A model generated the notes under the pieces. That model had not been told where the DNA came from. It worked only from the letters and a program-made list of their open reading frames with translations, and searched no databases. The position numbers were made by a program, and so were the translations under genes. A stretch of 64,000 nt of DNA. Source: Phocoenobacter uteri. Its GTDB lineage: Bacteria > Pseudomonadota > Gammaproteobacteria > Enterobacterales > Pasteurellaceae. Location: the NCBI RefSeq assembly GCF_900454895.1, contig NZ_UGTA01000001.1:1860001-1924000 (forward strand), in the 5' to 3' direction. The first letter of the stretch is position 1, and each line of letters begins with the position of its first letter. Shown here in pieces: positions 52,446 to 61,558 of the stretch.

Positions 52446-55286
52446 ATGAAAAGAATGTTAATCAATGCAACTCAAAAAGAAGAGTTGCGAGTTGCTCTCG
52501 TTGATGGGCAACGTTTATTTGACTTGGATATTGAAAATCCGGGTCACGAGCAAAAAAAATCAAATATTTATAAAGGTAAAATTACCCGTGTAGAACCAAG
52601 TCTTGAAGCGGCATTCGTCGATTATGGTACAGATCGTCACGGTTTCCTTCCACTAAAAGAAATTTCCCGTGAATATTTCCCTGAGGGATATGTATTTCAA
52701 GGTAGCCCAAGCATTAAAGATGTGATTAAAGAAGGGCAAGAAGTTATTATTCAGGTAAATAAAGAAGAGCGTGGAAATAAGGGGGCAGCGTTAACGACTT
52801 TTATTTCATTAGCGGGTAGTTATTTAGTTTTAATGCCAAATAATCCTCGTGCAGGTGGTATTTCTCGTCGTATTGAAGGAGAAGAGCGTCAAGAATTAAA
52901 AGAAGCTCTAAGTAATTTAAATGTCCCTGATAATATGGGGCTAATTGTGAGAACTGCTGGTGTGGGTAAATCGCCAGAAGAATTACAGTGGGATTTACAA
53001 GTTTTATTACACCACTGGAATGCGATTAAAAAGGCGGCAGATACTCGCCAAGCTCCATTCCTTATTCATCAAGAAAGTGATGTGATTCTGCGTGCAATTC
53101 GTGATTATTTACGTCGCGATATTGGCGAAGTCTTAATTGATAATAAAAAAGTTTTCGAAAAAGCTAGAAATCATATTAGTTTAGTGCGTCCTGATTTTAT
53201 CAATCGTGTAAAATTATATGAAGGTGAAGTGCCACTTTTCAGTCACTATCAAATTGAATCACAAATTGAATCTGCATTCCAAAGAGAAGTTCGTTTACCT
53301 TCGGGTGGTTCAATCGTTATTGATGTGACAGAAGCATTAACGGCGATTGATATCAACTCTGCACGTGCAACACGTGGAGGGGATATTGAGGAAACGGCAT
53401 TAAATACCAATCTTGAAGCAGCTGATGAAATCGCTCGTCAATTACGTTTACGTGATTTAGGTGGTTTAATTGTGATTGACTTCATTGATATGACGCCAGT
53501 TCGTCATCAACGTGAAGTAGAAAACCGTATTCGTGATGCTGTACGCCAAGATCGTGCTAGAATTCAATTTAGCCGAATCTCTCGTTTTGGTTTGCTTGAA
53601 ATGTCACGCCAACGTTTAAGTTCTTCATTAAGTGAAGCCTCATCGCATATCTGTTCTCGTTGTCAAGGAACAGGTAAAGTGCGTGATAATGAATCTATTG
53701 CCTTATCTATTTTGCGTTTAGTTGAAGAAGAAGCGATCAAAGATAATTCAAAACAAGTACATGCAGTTGTACCTGTGGAAGTGGCTTCTTATCTATTAAA
53801 TGAAAAACGTAAAGCTGTTGATAGTATTGAAAAACGTCATAATGTGAATGTGATGATTGTGCCAAATGAAAATATTGAAACGCCACATTTCAATGTATAT
53901 CGCTTGCGTGAAAATGAAGTGTCATCAACATTAAGCTATGATCTTGCAAAATTCTATCAAGCAAAAGAAGAAGATGCGAATTTTGTTCCTACTTTTGCAC
54001 CTGTGAATGCCCCTCAGACAAGTGAACCAGTCATTACGGTTGAATCAGTATTACAAAATAGCGACTTAAATTTACAGCCAGCACCAATGCCGAAAGTAAA
54101 AAAAGTGTCATTATTAAGTCGTGTTGTTGCTAAAATTAAATCAATGTTAACGGTTGAAGAAGAAGCTCCTAAGAAAGCAAAACGTCAGGCTAAGCCACAA
54201 AATCAGCGTGATAAACGTAATCGTAAAGAGCGTCCAAATCGTAACAAACGTAAAACTCAAACTGATGTAAAAGTGAGAGAACAGAATAACGATATTAAGA
54301 AAAATAAAGTTATTGAAGAAAAAGTAGTTACAGAAAAAGCGGTTGTAGAGAAAAAACAGCCAGCTAAAAGAACAGTGGAAAAACCAACAAATAAAATTGT
54401 TGAACGCCGTCAGCGTCGTGATTTACGTAAACAAATTCGTATTCAAGAAGAGGTAATAGAGACAGCACTAGTCGAAGAACAGCTTCCACAAGAGCAAGTT
54501 ATTACTGAACTAGAACAAGCGAAGCAATCAAAACAATCTCAACCGTTACAGCGAGTAGAACAAAATGTTGAAACAAAATTAACTCAGCCTATTGAAAATG
54601 TTATTACGCAAAGTGATAACACTGAAAAAGGCGGTTCTCGTCGTCGTTTACCTCGCCATTTGCGTGTAGGAAATCAGCGTCGCCATTCTACTGCAACGCA
54701 ACAAGGTATGAAATTAACCTCAGCGGTAATGTCACCAGAAATGGCAAGCGGTAAGATTTGGGTTAAAGAATACAAAATGGCAGAGACTGAAGCTAAACCA
54801 AATTTCCTTTCTGTGGAAGAAATGTTAGAGCAACAGAAAAAAGCAGATGTATCAAGCCCAGTTATGCCTGTATTAGATAATTCGGCTATTGAAAGTTCAT
54901 CAATACCTTTGGGGAATGTTGTTACTCAAAAATCAGAAAGAGATTTAGTTAAAGAAAAAAATGAAAGACTAAATAAAGTGAAAGCAGCTGCTCAATCGAC
55001 TGAAAATGTGCAGGATGCTGCTATGGTAGAAATTCCTAAACCTCAAGTTTATAAAAGTGATTATAAATTTGAAGGAGCATTGGGAACGATTTCACGAGCA
55101 AAACACACTCGTGCAGAGATGACTTTACCTGAAACTCCTGTTGAAACAAACGTAGAGTTCAACGCTGTACAATGGCAAGATTCTCGTTATTATTTCTATG
55201 GAAAAGGCTTTGGTGGGCATTCAAGTGCAATAAGTCATATTTATTCAGCTCCTAGAGTAGCAATATTTGATGAAGATGCGAAATAA
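52446..55286 (+). CDS. rne: Ribonuclease E
   Basis: RNase E is the essential endoribonuclease that starts mRNA decay and matures rRNA and tRNA, and it scaffolds the degradosome at the inner membrane. It has 946 residues. The N-terminal half is nearly E. coli-like: an S1 domain (about 35-125), catalytic aspartates near 302 and 345 (in IDVTEALTAIDINSAR and IVIDFIDM), and the zinc link CSRCQGTG near 403. The tail is divergent, with an amphipathic membrane helix candidate (about 553-570), a basic arginine-rich region (578-606) and a C-terminal GKGFGGHSS microdomain resembling the PNPase-binding end of E. coli. Confidence 0.96.
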   Translation: MKRMLINATQKEELRVALVDGQRLFDLDIENPGHEQKKSNIYKGKITRVEPSLEAAFVDYGTDRHGFLPLKEISREYFPEGYVFQGSPSIKDVIKEGQEVIIQVNKEERGNKGAALTTFISLAGSYLVLMPNNPRAGGISRRIEGEERQELKEALSNLNVPDNMGLIVRTAGVGKSPEELQWDLQVLLHHWNAIKKAADTRQAPFLIHQESDVILRAIRDYLRRDIGEVLIDNKKVFEKARNHISLVRPDFINRVKLYEGEVPLFSHYQIESQIESAFQREVRLPSGGSIVIDVTEALTAIDINSARATRGGDIEETALNTNLEAADEIARQLRLRDLGGLIVIDFIDMTPVRHQREVENRIRDAVRQDRARIQFSRISRFGLLEMSRQRLSSSLSEASSHICSRCQGTGKVRDNESIALSILRLVEEEAIKDNSKQVHAVVPVEVASYLLNEKRKAVDSIEKRHNVNVMIVPNENIETPHFNVYRLRENEVSSTLSYDLAKFYQAKEEDANFVPTFAPVNAPQTSEPVITVESVLQNSDLNLQPAPMPKVKKVSLLSRVVAKIKSMLTVEEEAPKKAKRQAKPQNQRDKRNRKERPNRNKRKTQTDVKVREQNNDIKKNKVIEEKVVTEKAVVEKKQPAKRTVEKPTNKIVERRQRRDLRKQIRIQEEVIETALVEEQLPQEQVITELEQAKQSKQSQPLQRVEQNVETKLTQPIENVITQSDNTEKGGSRRRLPRHLRVGNQRRHSTATQQGMKLTSAVMSPEMASGKIWVKEYKMAETEAKPNFLSVEEMLEQQKKADVSSPVMPVLDNSAIESSSIPLGNVVTQKSERDLVKEKNERLNKVKAAAQSTENVQDAAMVEIPKPQVYKSDYKFEGALGTISRAKHTRAEMTLPETPVETNVEFNAVQWQDSRYYFYGKGFGGHSSAISHIYSAPRVAIFDEDAK

Positions 55287-55322
55287 TAGTCTGAATTAGA
55301 GTAAAAAATGAAAAAGAGAATA

Positions 55323-55355
55323 TTTGCAAATCTTAGTAAAAATCAGACCGCTTAT
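55323..55355 (-). repeat. Apl-type DNA uptake sequence between rne and rpsL
   Basis: The minus strand reads ATAAGCGGTCTGATTTTT, then ACTAAGA and TTTGCAAA, a good match apart from CT in place of CA after the core. It is unpaired and directly precedes the str promoter. Confidence 0.75.
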
Positions 55356-55377
55356 ATTCTCTATTTTGCATAATTTC

Positions 55378-55406
55378 TTGACAATTATCTAAGAAAACAA
55401 TAAAAT
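55378..55406 (+). promoter_or_regulatory. str operon promoter
   Basis: A perfect TTGACA (55378-55383) and TAAAAT (55401-55406) are separated by 17 bp. This is the best promoter in the window and suits the ribosomal protein and elongation factor genes that follow. The predicted start is near 55412-55414. Confidence 0.8.
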
Positions 55407-55411
55407 CAAAC

Positions 55412-55440
55412 ATCCTTTTCTAGTAAGAAAAGGATTTTTA
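55412..55440 (+). other. 5'-terminal hairpin of the str operon transcript
   Basis: ATCCTTTTCT (55412-55421) pairs perfectly with AGAAAAGGAT (55426-55435) around AGTA, followed by TTTTTA. The predicted transcription start falls at the first base of the stem, so the mRNA would begin with this hairpin. It may act as a terminator/attenuator or shield the 5' end from RppH and RNase E. Confidence 0.55.
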
Positions 55441-55472
55441 ATTAATATTCAAATTTAAACTGGAGTTTTTTA

Positions 55473-55847
55473 ATGGCAACTATCAACCAATTAGTACGCA
55501 AACCGCGTGTGAAAAAGGTTGTAAAAAGCACCGTTCCTGCATTAGAGGCTTGCCCGCAGAAACGTGGCGTGTGTACACGTGTGTACACAACTACACCTAA
55601 AAAACCGAATTCAGCATTACGTAAAGTTTGCCGTATTCGTTTAACAAATGGTTACGAAGTAACTTCTTACATCGGTGGTGAGGGTCATAACCTTCAAGAG
55701 CATAGTGTTGTTCTTATCCGTGGTGGTCGTGTTAAAGACTTACCTGGTGTACGTTACCATACCGTACGTGGCGCATTAGACTGTGCTGGCGTAAAAGATC
55801 GTAAACAAGCACGTTCTAAATACGGCGTTAAACGTCCTAAATCTTAA
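55473..55847 (+). CDS. rpsL: 30S ribosomal protein S12
   Basis: S12 controls decoding accuracy at the ribosomal A site. It has 124 residues. Lys43 (in TTTPKKPNSALRK) and Lys88 (in GGRVKDLPGVRYHT), the positions altered in streptomycin-resistant mutants, are wild type, so the strain is not expected to carry rpsL-type resistance. It is the first gene of the str operon, behind a consensus promoter. GGAG precedes the ATG. Confidence 0.98.
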   Translation: MATINQLVRKPRVKKVVKSTVPALEACPQKRGVCTRVYTTTPKKPNSALRKVCRIRLTNGYEVTSYIGGEGHNLQEHSVVLIRGGRVKDLPGVRYHTVRGALDCAGVKDRKQARSKYGVKRPKS

Positions 55848-55955
55848 TGGTTCTCCGTTAAGTAAGGCCAAACGTTAATTTAGTTATTTATATTTATACC
55901 AAACTCCAGTCAAAAGAGTTTTGGATATCCTGAAGATTTATACGGAGAATTTGCA
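55848..55955 (+). promoter_or_regulatory. rpsL-rpsG intercistronic region, candidate S7 translational operator
   Basis: This is a 108-nt gap in a normally tight operon. CCAAACTC (55899-55906) pairs with GAGTTTTGG (55916-55924, one bulged T). In E. coli a structured S12-S7 spacer of similar length binds free S7 and shuts off the distal genes; the length and position here suggest the same. The match is by position, not by sequence. Confidence 0.4.
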
Positions 55956-56426
55956 ATGCCACGTCGTCGTGTTATTGGACAACGCAAGATCCTTCCAGAT
56001 CCTAAGTTCGGATCAGAATTACTTGCGAAATTTATTAATGTTTTAATGATAGATGGTAAAAAATCTATCGCAGAATCAATCGTCTATGGTGCACTAGATA
56101 CGTTAGCACAACGTACTGGTAAAGAGCCATTAGAAGCATTTGAAGAAGCACTTGAAAATGTACGCCCAACAGTTGAGGTTAAATCTCGCCGTGTTGGTGG
56201 TTCAACTTACCAAGTGCCAGTTGAAGTTCGTCCAGTGCGTCGTAATGCACTAGCAATGCGTTGGATCGTAGATGCAGCACGTAAACGTGGTGATAAATCT
56301 ATGGCATTACGTTTAGCTAACGAACTTTCTGATGCAACAGAAAACAAAGGTACATCGGTGAAAAAACGTGAAGACGTACACCGTATGGCTGAAGCGAATA
56401 AAGCGTTTGCACATTACCGCTGGTAA
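55956..56426 (+). CDS. rpsG: 30S ribosomal protein S7
   Basis: S7 nucleates assembly of the 3' domain of 16S rRNA and forms the head of the 30S subunit. It has 156 residues, beginning MPRRRVIGQRKILPDPKFGSE and ending MAEANKAFAHYRW, the short form of the protein. It is probably the translational regulator of its own operon. GGAG lies before the ATG. Confidence 0.98.
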   Translation: MPRRRVIGQRKILPDPKFGSELLAKFINVLMIDGKKSIAESIVYGALDTLAQRTGKEPLEAFEEALENVRPTVEVKSRRVGGSTYQVPVEVRPVRRNALAMRWIVDAARKRGDKSMALRLANELSDATENKGTSVKKREDVHRMAEANKAFAHYRW

Positions 56427-56447
56427 TAGAAATATCGTTTTATTTTT

Positions 56448-56483
56448 AGGCTTCATCACATACATTATTATGCGATGAAGCCT
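56448..56483 (+). other. Strong hairpin between rpsG and fusA
   Basis: AGGCTTCATC (56448-56457) pairs with GATGAAGCCT (56474-56483), with an inner CAT/ATG extension. No U-tract follows directly. It could be a partial terminator or an mRNA processing/stability element that sets S7 and EF-G levels apart. Confidence 0.55.
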
Positions 56484-56522
56484 TGTTATATAAAAAATTT
56501 TTAAAATAAGTTAGGAAATAGT

Positions 56523-58631
56523 ATGGCTCGTACAACCCCGATTGAAAGATATCGTAATATCGGTATTAGTGCTCACATTGATGCTGGTAAAACAACAACA
56601 ACTGAGCGTATCTTATTCTATACAGGTCTTAGTCATAAAATCGGTGAGGTGCACGATGGTGCAGCTACGATGGACTGGATGGAACAAGAACAAGAGCGTG
56701 GAATCACAATCACATCAGCTGCGACAACAACCTTCTGGCAAGGTATGTCACAACAATACGATCAACATCGTATCAACATCATCGATACTCCAGGACACGT
56801 TGACTTTACTATCGAAGTAGAGCGTTCAATGCGTGTTCTTGATGGTGCAGTAATGGTTTACTGTGCTGTAGGTGGTGTTCAACCTCAGTCAGAAACAGTA
56901 TGGCGTCAAGCAAACAAATATCATGTTCCACGTATTGCATTCGTGAACAAAATGGACCGTACTGGTGCAAACTTCCTACGTGTTGTTGAACAAATCAAAA
57001 CACGTTTAGGTGGTGAGTCAGTAGCACTTCAACTTCCTATCGGTGCAGAAGATAACTTCAAAGGTGTCGTTGATTTAATCAAAATGAAAGCGATCAACTG
57101 GAATGAAGAAGATATGGGTATGACATTTACCTATGAAGATATTCCAGCAGATATGGCCGAATTATGTGAAGAATGGCGTGGTAAATTAGTTGAAGCAGCG
57201 GCAGAAGCATCTGATGAACTAATGGACAAATACTTCGGCGGTGAAGAATTAACTGAAGAAGAAATCAAAGCAGCATTACGTAAACGTGTTCTTGCAAATG
57301 AAATCATTCTTGTAACTTGTGGTTCTGCATTTAAAAATAAAGGTGTTCAAGCAATGCTTGACGCAGTTATCGATTACTTACCTGCACCAACAGAAGTTCC
57401 TGCAATTAAAGGTATCAACCTTGATGAAACAGAAGGTGAACGTCATGCATCTGATGACGAACCATTCTCTGCATTAGCATTTAAAATCGCAACTGATCCA
57501 TTTGTAGGTAACTTAACCTTCTTCCGCGTTTACTCTGGTGTGGTTAACTCTGGTGATACAGTAATGAACTCTGTACGTCAAAAACGTGAGCGTTTCGGTC
57601 GTATCGTTCAAATGCACTCAAACAAACGTGAAGAGATCAAAGAAGTTCGTGCAGGTGACATCGCAGCTGCAATCGGCTTAAAAGATGTAACTACAGGTGA
57701 TACTTTATGTGATCAAAATGCACCAATCATTCTTGAACGTATGGAATTCCCAGAACCAGTAATCTCTGTTGCTGTTGAACCAAAAACTAAAGCTGACCAA
57801 GAAAAAATGGGTCTTGCATTAGGTCGTTTAGCACAAGAAGACCCTTCATTCCGTGTTCACACGGATGAAGAATCTGGCGAAACAATCATTTCAGGTATGG
57901 GTGAGTTACACTTAGATATCATCGTTGACCGTATGCGTCGTGAATTTAAAGTTGAAGCGAACGTTGGTAAACCACAAGTATCTTACCGTGAAACAATCCG
58001 TACACGTGTTAATGACGTTGAAGGTAAACATGCAAAACAATCTGGTGGTCGTGGTCAATATGGTCACGTTGTGATCGATTTATATCCACTAGAAGCAGTG
58101 GAAGATGGTCCAGGTTACGAATTTATCAATGAGATCAAAGGTGGGGTTATTCCAAGTGAATACATTCCAGCAGTTGATAAAGGTATCCAAGAACAACTTA
58201 AATCTGGTCCATTAGCTGGTTACCCAGTAGTTGATATCGGTGTTCGTTTACACTTCGGTTCATACCATGATGTAGATTCATCTGAATTAGCATTTAAACT
58301 TGCTGCATCGTTAGCGTTTAAATCAGCATTCGGTAAAGCAGAACCAGTATTACTTGAACCATTGATGAAAGTTGAAGTAGAAACACCTGAAGAATATATG
58401 GGTGATGTAATTGGTGACTTAAACCGTCGTCGTGGTTTAGTTGAAGGTATGGATGATACTGGTCTTGGTAAAACAGTTCGAGCACAAGTTCCATTATCTG
58501 AAATGTTCGGATATGCAACGGATCTTCGTTCACAAACTCAAGGTCGTGCATCATACTCAATGGAACCATTGAAATACGCAGAAGCACCAAGAAATATTGC
58601 AGAAGCAATTATCGAAGCTCGTAAGAAGTAA
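56523..58631 (+). CDS. fusA: Elongation factor G
   Basis: EF-G is the GTPase that drives translocation of tRNAs and mRNA. It has 702 residues. GTPase motifs are AHIDAGKTTT (near 17-26), DTPGHVDF and NKMD. The domain II-V blocks include SGMGELHLDIIVDRM and RQTQGRASYSMEP-like text (RSQTQGRASYSMEPLKYAEAP). AGGAAATAGT precedes the ATG. Codons are strongly biased, as in other highly expressed genes, for example GGT for glycine and CGT for arginine. Confidence 0.98.
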   Translation: MARTTPIERYRNIGISAHIDAGKTTTTERILFYTGLSHKIGEVHDGAATMDWMEQEQERGITITSAATTTFWQGMSQQYDQHRINIIDTPGHVDFTIEVERSMRVLDGAVMVYCAVGGVQPQSETVWRQANKYHVPRIAFVNKMDRTGANFLRVVEQIKTRLGGESVALQLPIGAEDNFKGVVDLIKMKAINWNEEDMGMTFTYEDIPADMAELCEEWRGKLVEAAAEASDELMDKYFGGEELTEEEIKAALRKRVLANEIILVTCGSAFKNKGVQAMLDAVIDYLPAPTEVPAIKGINLDETEGERHASDDEPFSALAFKIATDPFVGNLTFFRVYSGVVNSGDTVMNSVRQKRERFGRIVQMHSNKREEIKEVRAGDIAAAIGLKDVTTGDTLCDQNAPIILERMEFPEPVISVAVEPKTKADQEKMGLALGRLAQEDPSFRVHTDEESGETIISGMGELHLDIIVDRMRREFKVEANVGKPQVSYRETIRTRVNDVEGKHAKQSGGRGQYGHVVIDLYPLEAVEDGPGYEFINEIKGGVIPSEYIPAVDKGIQEQLKSGPLAGYPVVDIGVRLHFGSYHDVDSSELAFKLAASLAFKSAFGKAEPVLLEPLMKVEVETPEEYMGDVIGDLNRRRGLVEGMDDTGLGKTVRAQVPLSEMFGYATDLRSQTQGRASYSMEPLKYAEAPRNIAEAIIEARKK

Positions 58632-58693
58632 TTTTATAAACCGATCTATAACACATAGAGTGTTATAGATCTCTCTCTAAGGGAATTTGACAA

Positions 58694-59878
58694 ATGTCTA
58701 AACAAAAATTTGAACGTACTAAGCCACACGTAAACGTGGGTACAATCGGTCACGTTGACCACGGTAAAACAACTTTAACTGCTGCAATTACAGCAGTACT
58801 TTCTAAGCAGTTTGGTGGAGAAAAACGCGATTTCTCACAAATCGATAACGCACCAGAAGAAAAAGCACGTGGTATTACTATCAATACTTCACATGTTGAA
58901 TATGATACAGAAACTCGTCACTATGCACACGTTGACTGTCCAGGACACGCGGACTATGTGAAAAACATGATCACAGGTGCTGCACAAATGGACGGAGCAA
59001 TCTTAGTAGTAGCTGCAACAGATGGTCCAATGCCACAAACACGTGAGCACATCTTATTAGGTCGCCAAGTAGGTGTTCCTTACATCATCGTATTCTTAAA
59101 CAAATGTGATATGGTAGATGATGAAGAATTATTAGAATTAGTTGAAATGGAAGTTCGTGAACTTCTTTCAGACTATGACTTCCCAGGTGATGATACACCA
59201 ATCGTTCGTGGTTCAGCGTTAAAAGCGTTAGAAGGCGAAGCAGAGTGGGAAGAAAAAATCTTAGAATTAGCAGCACACTTAGACAGCTACATTCCAGAGC
59301 CAGAGCGTGCAATTGACCAACCATTCTTATTACCAATTGAAGATGTATTCTCAATTTCAGGTCGTGGTACAGTAGTAACAGGTCGTGTTGAGCGTGGTAT
59401 CATCCGTACTGGTGATGAAGTAGAAATCGTTGGTATCAAAGAAACAACAAAAACAGTTGTAACTGGTGTTGAAATGTTCCGTAAATTACTAGACGAAGGT
59501 CGTGCTGGTGAGAACGTAGGTGCATTATTACGTGGTACAAAACGTGAAGAAATCGAACGTGGTCAAGTACTTGCTAAACCAGGTTCAATCACACCACACA
59601 CAGACTTCACATCAGAAGTTTACGTATTAAGCAAAGATGAAGGTGGTCGTCACACTCCATTCTTCAAAGGTTACCGTCCACAGTTCTACTTCCGTACAAC
59701 TGACGTAACTGGTACAATCGAATTACCAGAAGGCGTAGAAATGGTAATGCCAGGTGATAACATCCAAATGGTAGTAAGCCTAATTCACCCAATCGCGATG
59801 GACGAAGGTTTACGCTTCGCAATCCGTGAAGGTGGACGTACAGTAGGTGCGGGTGTTGTTGCTAAAATCATTAAATAA
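58694..59878 (+). CDS. tuf: Elongation factor Tu
   Basis: EF-Tu brings aminoacyl-tRNA to the ribosome as a GTP complex. It has 394 residues. The P-loop GHVDHGKTTL is at about 19-28, and DCPGHADY and NKCD follow. It ends with the usual REGGRTVGAGVVAKIIK. It is the last gene of the str operon, 62 bp after fusA, and is followed by a strong terminator. Gammaproteobacteria usually have a second tuf copy elsewhere. Confidence 0.98.
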   Translation: MSKQKFERTKPHVNVGTIGHVDHGKTTLTAAITAVLSKQFGGEKRDFSQIDNAPEEKARGITINTSHVEYDTETRHYAHVDCPGHADYVKNMITGAAQMDGAILVVAATDGPMPQTREHILLGRQVGVPYIIVFLNKCDMVDDEELLELVEMEVRELLSDYDFPGDDTPIVRGSALKALEGEAEWEEKILELAAHLDSYIPEPERAIDQPFLLPIEDVFSISGRGTVVTGRVERGIIRTGDEVEIVGIKETTKTVVTGVEMFRKLLDEGRAGENVGALLRGTKREEIERGQVLAKPGSITPHTDFTSEVYVLSKDEGGRHTPFFKGYRPQFYFRTTDVTGTIELPEGVEMVMPGDNIQMVVSLIHPIAMDEGLRFAIREGGRTVGAGVVAKIIK

Positions 59879-59910
59879 TTAGATTATTTAATTAAAGCAA
59901 AATGCTAGGA

Positions 59911-59945
59911 AAAGGCGTATCGAAAGATACGCCTTTTTTATTTTT
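59911..59945 (+). terminator. str operon terminator
   Basis: A perfect 11-bp stem, AAAGGCGTATC (59911-59921) with GATACGCCTTT (59926-59936), has a GAAA tetraloop, then TTTTTTATTTTT. Confidence 0.93.
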
Positions 59946-60094
59946 GATAAAAACGAAATATAGCTCAAAAAATTGTTATTTTATTTAGCGTTAGAGTAAC
60001 GGAAACCGAGTAAAAGTGGTTATTTGATAGAATACTGTATGTGTTTTATATATAATTTTATAAAATGACAAATATGACTTACTAGGAAAATATT

Positions 60095-61279
60095 ATGCAA
60101 AAGTATCTGTTTAAATTAGATAATGTTATTCAAAATTATTCGTGGGGAAGTAAAACATCTCTCGCTAAATTATTTGATATTGCTAATCCAAATAATCAAC
60201 CTCAAGCGGAATTGTGGATGGGGGCTCATTCGAATGGTTGTTCTAAAAATGCAGAAACAGGCGAGTTATTATCTGAATTGATCAATCAGGATATTGCAAA
60301 TTATTTAGGAAATCAGACCGCTTCTTGCTTTGGAGAGTTACCTTTTTTATTTAAAGTGCTATGTGCTGCAGAGCCATTATCCATTCAAGTACATCCCAAT
60401 AAAGCGAATGCAGAACTCGGTTTTTCCAAAGAGAATAAATTAGGTATTGATTTAAAAGCACCTAATCGTAACTATAAAGATCCTAATCATAAGCCTGAGT
60501 TGGTTTATGCTTTAACAAAATATAAAGCGATGAATGGCTTTCGCCCCATTGAGCAAATTATTGCATTGTTTGAAGAAATGAATTTAGCCCCTCTTACAGA
60601 TTCATTTTCTAGATTTAAAGATCAGCCTAATAGTGAAGGGTTAAAGCTATTTTTCAAGGAAATAATGTCTTTGAGTGAAGCTCAAAAGCAAGTCACTTTA
60701 AAGGCTTTATTTGAGCGATTAAAGCAAGGTTCAGAAACAGAGCAAGGCAAACAAGCGGTTAAATATATTCATCATTTTGCACAATTTTATTCAAATGATA
60801 TAGGGTTACTTTCTCCATTACTTTTTAACTTAGTAGAATTACAGCCAAATGAAGCAATGTTTTTATATGCAGAAACGCCTCACGCTTATATTGAAGGCAC
60901 AGGGCTTGAAATAATGGCGAATTCGGATAATGTATTGAGAGCAGGTTTAACACCTAAATATATAGATGTGCCAGAACTTATTGCGAATACTAAATTTGAG
61001 TCAATTTTGCCAGAGCGTATTAAAATGCAACCCAATGCAGAGAATGAATACCCTATTCCTGTTGACGACTTTAAATTTGCGATCATTAATGTGCAAAAAC
61101 AAGCTAAAAATATACCGCTTAATAGTGCTGAAATTCTATTTTGTATTGAAGGGAATATTTGTGTTTCATCATTTGGTAAAGAGATTATGTTGAAAAAAGG
61201 TGAATCAGTATTTGTAGGATATTGTTTAGGAAATTATCAATTAACTGGTTTGGGTATTATTGCTAGGGCTTATTGTTAA
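60095..61279 (+). CDS. manA: Mannose-6-phosphate isomerase
   Basis: ManA is a zinc-dependent class I phosphomannose isomerase that links fructose-6-phosphate and mannose-6-phosphate, for mannose use or GDP-mannose precursors. It has 394 residues. Zinc ligands are expected in SIQVHPNKANAE (Gln and His), DPNHKPELVYAL (Glu) and AETPHAYIEGTGLE (His). Two uptake-like cores lie inside it (near 60315 and 60753). It is transcribed alone between two terminators. The upstream region holds no clear promoter consensus. Confidence 0.95.
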   Translation: MQKYLFKLDNVIQNYSWGSKTSLAKLFDIANPNNQPQAELWMGAHSNGCSKNAETGELLSELINQDIANYLGNQTASCFGELPFLFKVLCAAEPLSIQVHPNKANAELGFSKENKLGIDLKAPNRNYKDPNHKPELVYALTKYKAMNGFRPIEQIIALFEEMNLAPLTDSFSRFKDQPNSEGLKLFFKEIMSLSEAQKQVTLKALFERLKQGSETEQGKQAVKYIHHFAQFYSNDIGLLSPLLFNLVELQPNEAMFLYAETPHAYIEGTGLEIMANSDNVLRAGLTPKYIDVPELIANTKFESILPERIKMQPNAENEYPIPVDDFKFAIINVQKQAKNIPLNSAEILFCIEGNICVSSFGKEIMLKKGESVFVGYCLGNYQLTGLGIIARAYC

Positions 61280-61316
61280 GTTGTTATAAAAATAGAATTC
61301 TTTTCTGAATATTTGA

Positions 61317-61352
61317 AATAAAAAAACGAGAGCAAAAGCTCTCGTTTTTTTG
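61317..61352. terminator. Bidirectional terminator manA / rpmF
   Basis: AAAAACGAGAGC (61322-61333) pairs with GCTCTCGTTTTT (61338-61349) around AAAA, with T-runs on both strands. It ends convergent manA and rpmF and lies 22 bp past the rpmF stop codon. Confidence 0.92.
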
Positions 61353-61373
61353 GTTCTTTAAAGTGTAAAAAAA

Positions 61374-61535
61374 TTACTTAATTTTACGACCTTTGTAGAA
61401 ACCATCTGCACTTACGTGGTGACGTAAATGAGTTTCACCACGAGCATCTACTGATACTGCTGCAGTTGTTAAAGCATCGTGTGAACGACGCATGCCACGT
61501 TTTGAACGAGTTTTACGGTTTTGTTGAACAGCCAT
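61374..61535 (-). CDS. rpmF: 50S ribosomal protein L32
   Basis: This 53-residue protein begins MAVQQNRKTRSKRGMRRSHD and ends HHVSADGFYKGRKIK, the standard L32 sequence. It is slightly shorter than the roughly 56-residue H. influenzae form I recall. It lies 23 bp after yceD, the conserved yceD-rpmF pair. In many relatives plsX or fabH follows rpmF in the same transcript; here a terminator and convergent manA follow, so the link to fatty acid genes is broken. Confidence 0.97.
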   Translation of the reverse strand: MAVQQNRKTRSKRGMRRSHDALTTAAVSVDARGETHLRHHVSADGFYKGRKIK

Positions 61536-61558
61536 TGGCCATACTCCTATAATCTAGA

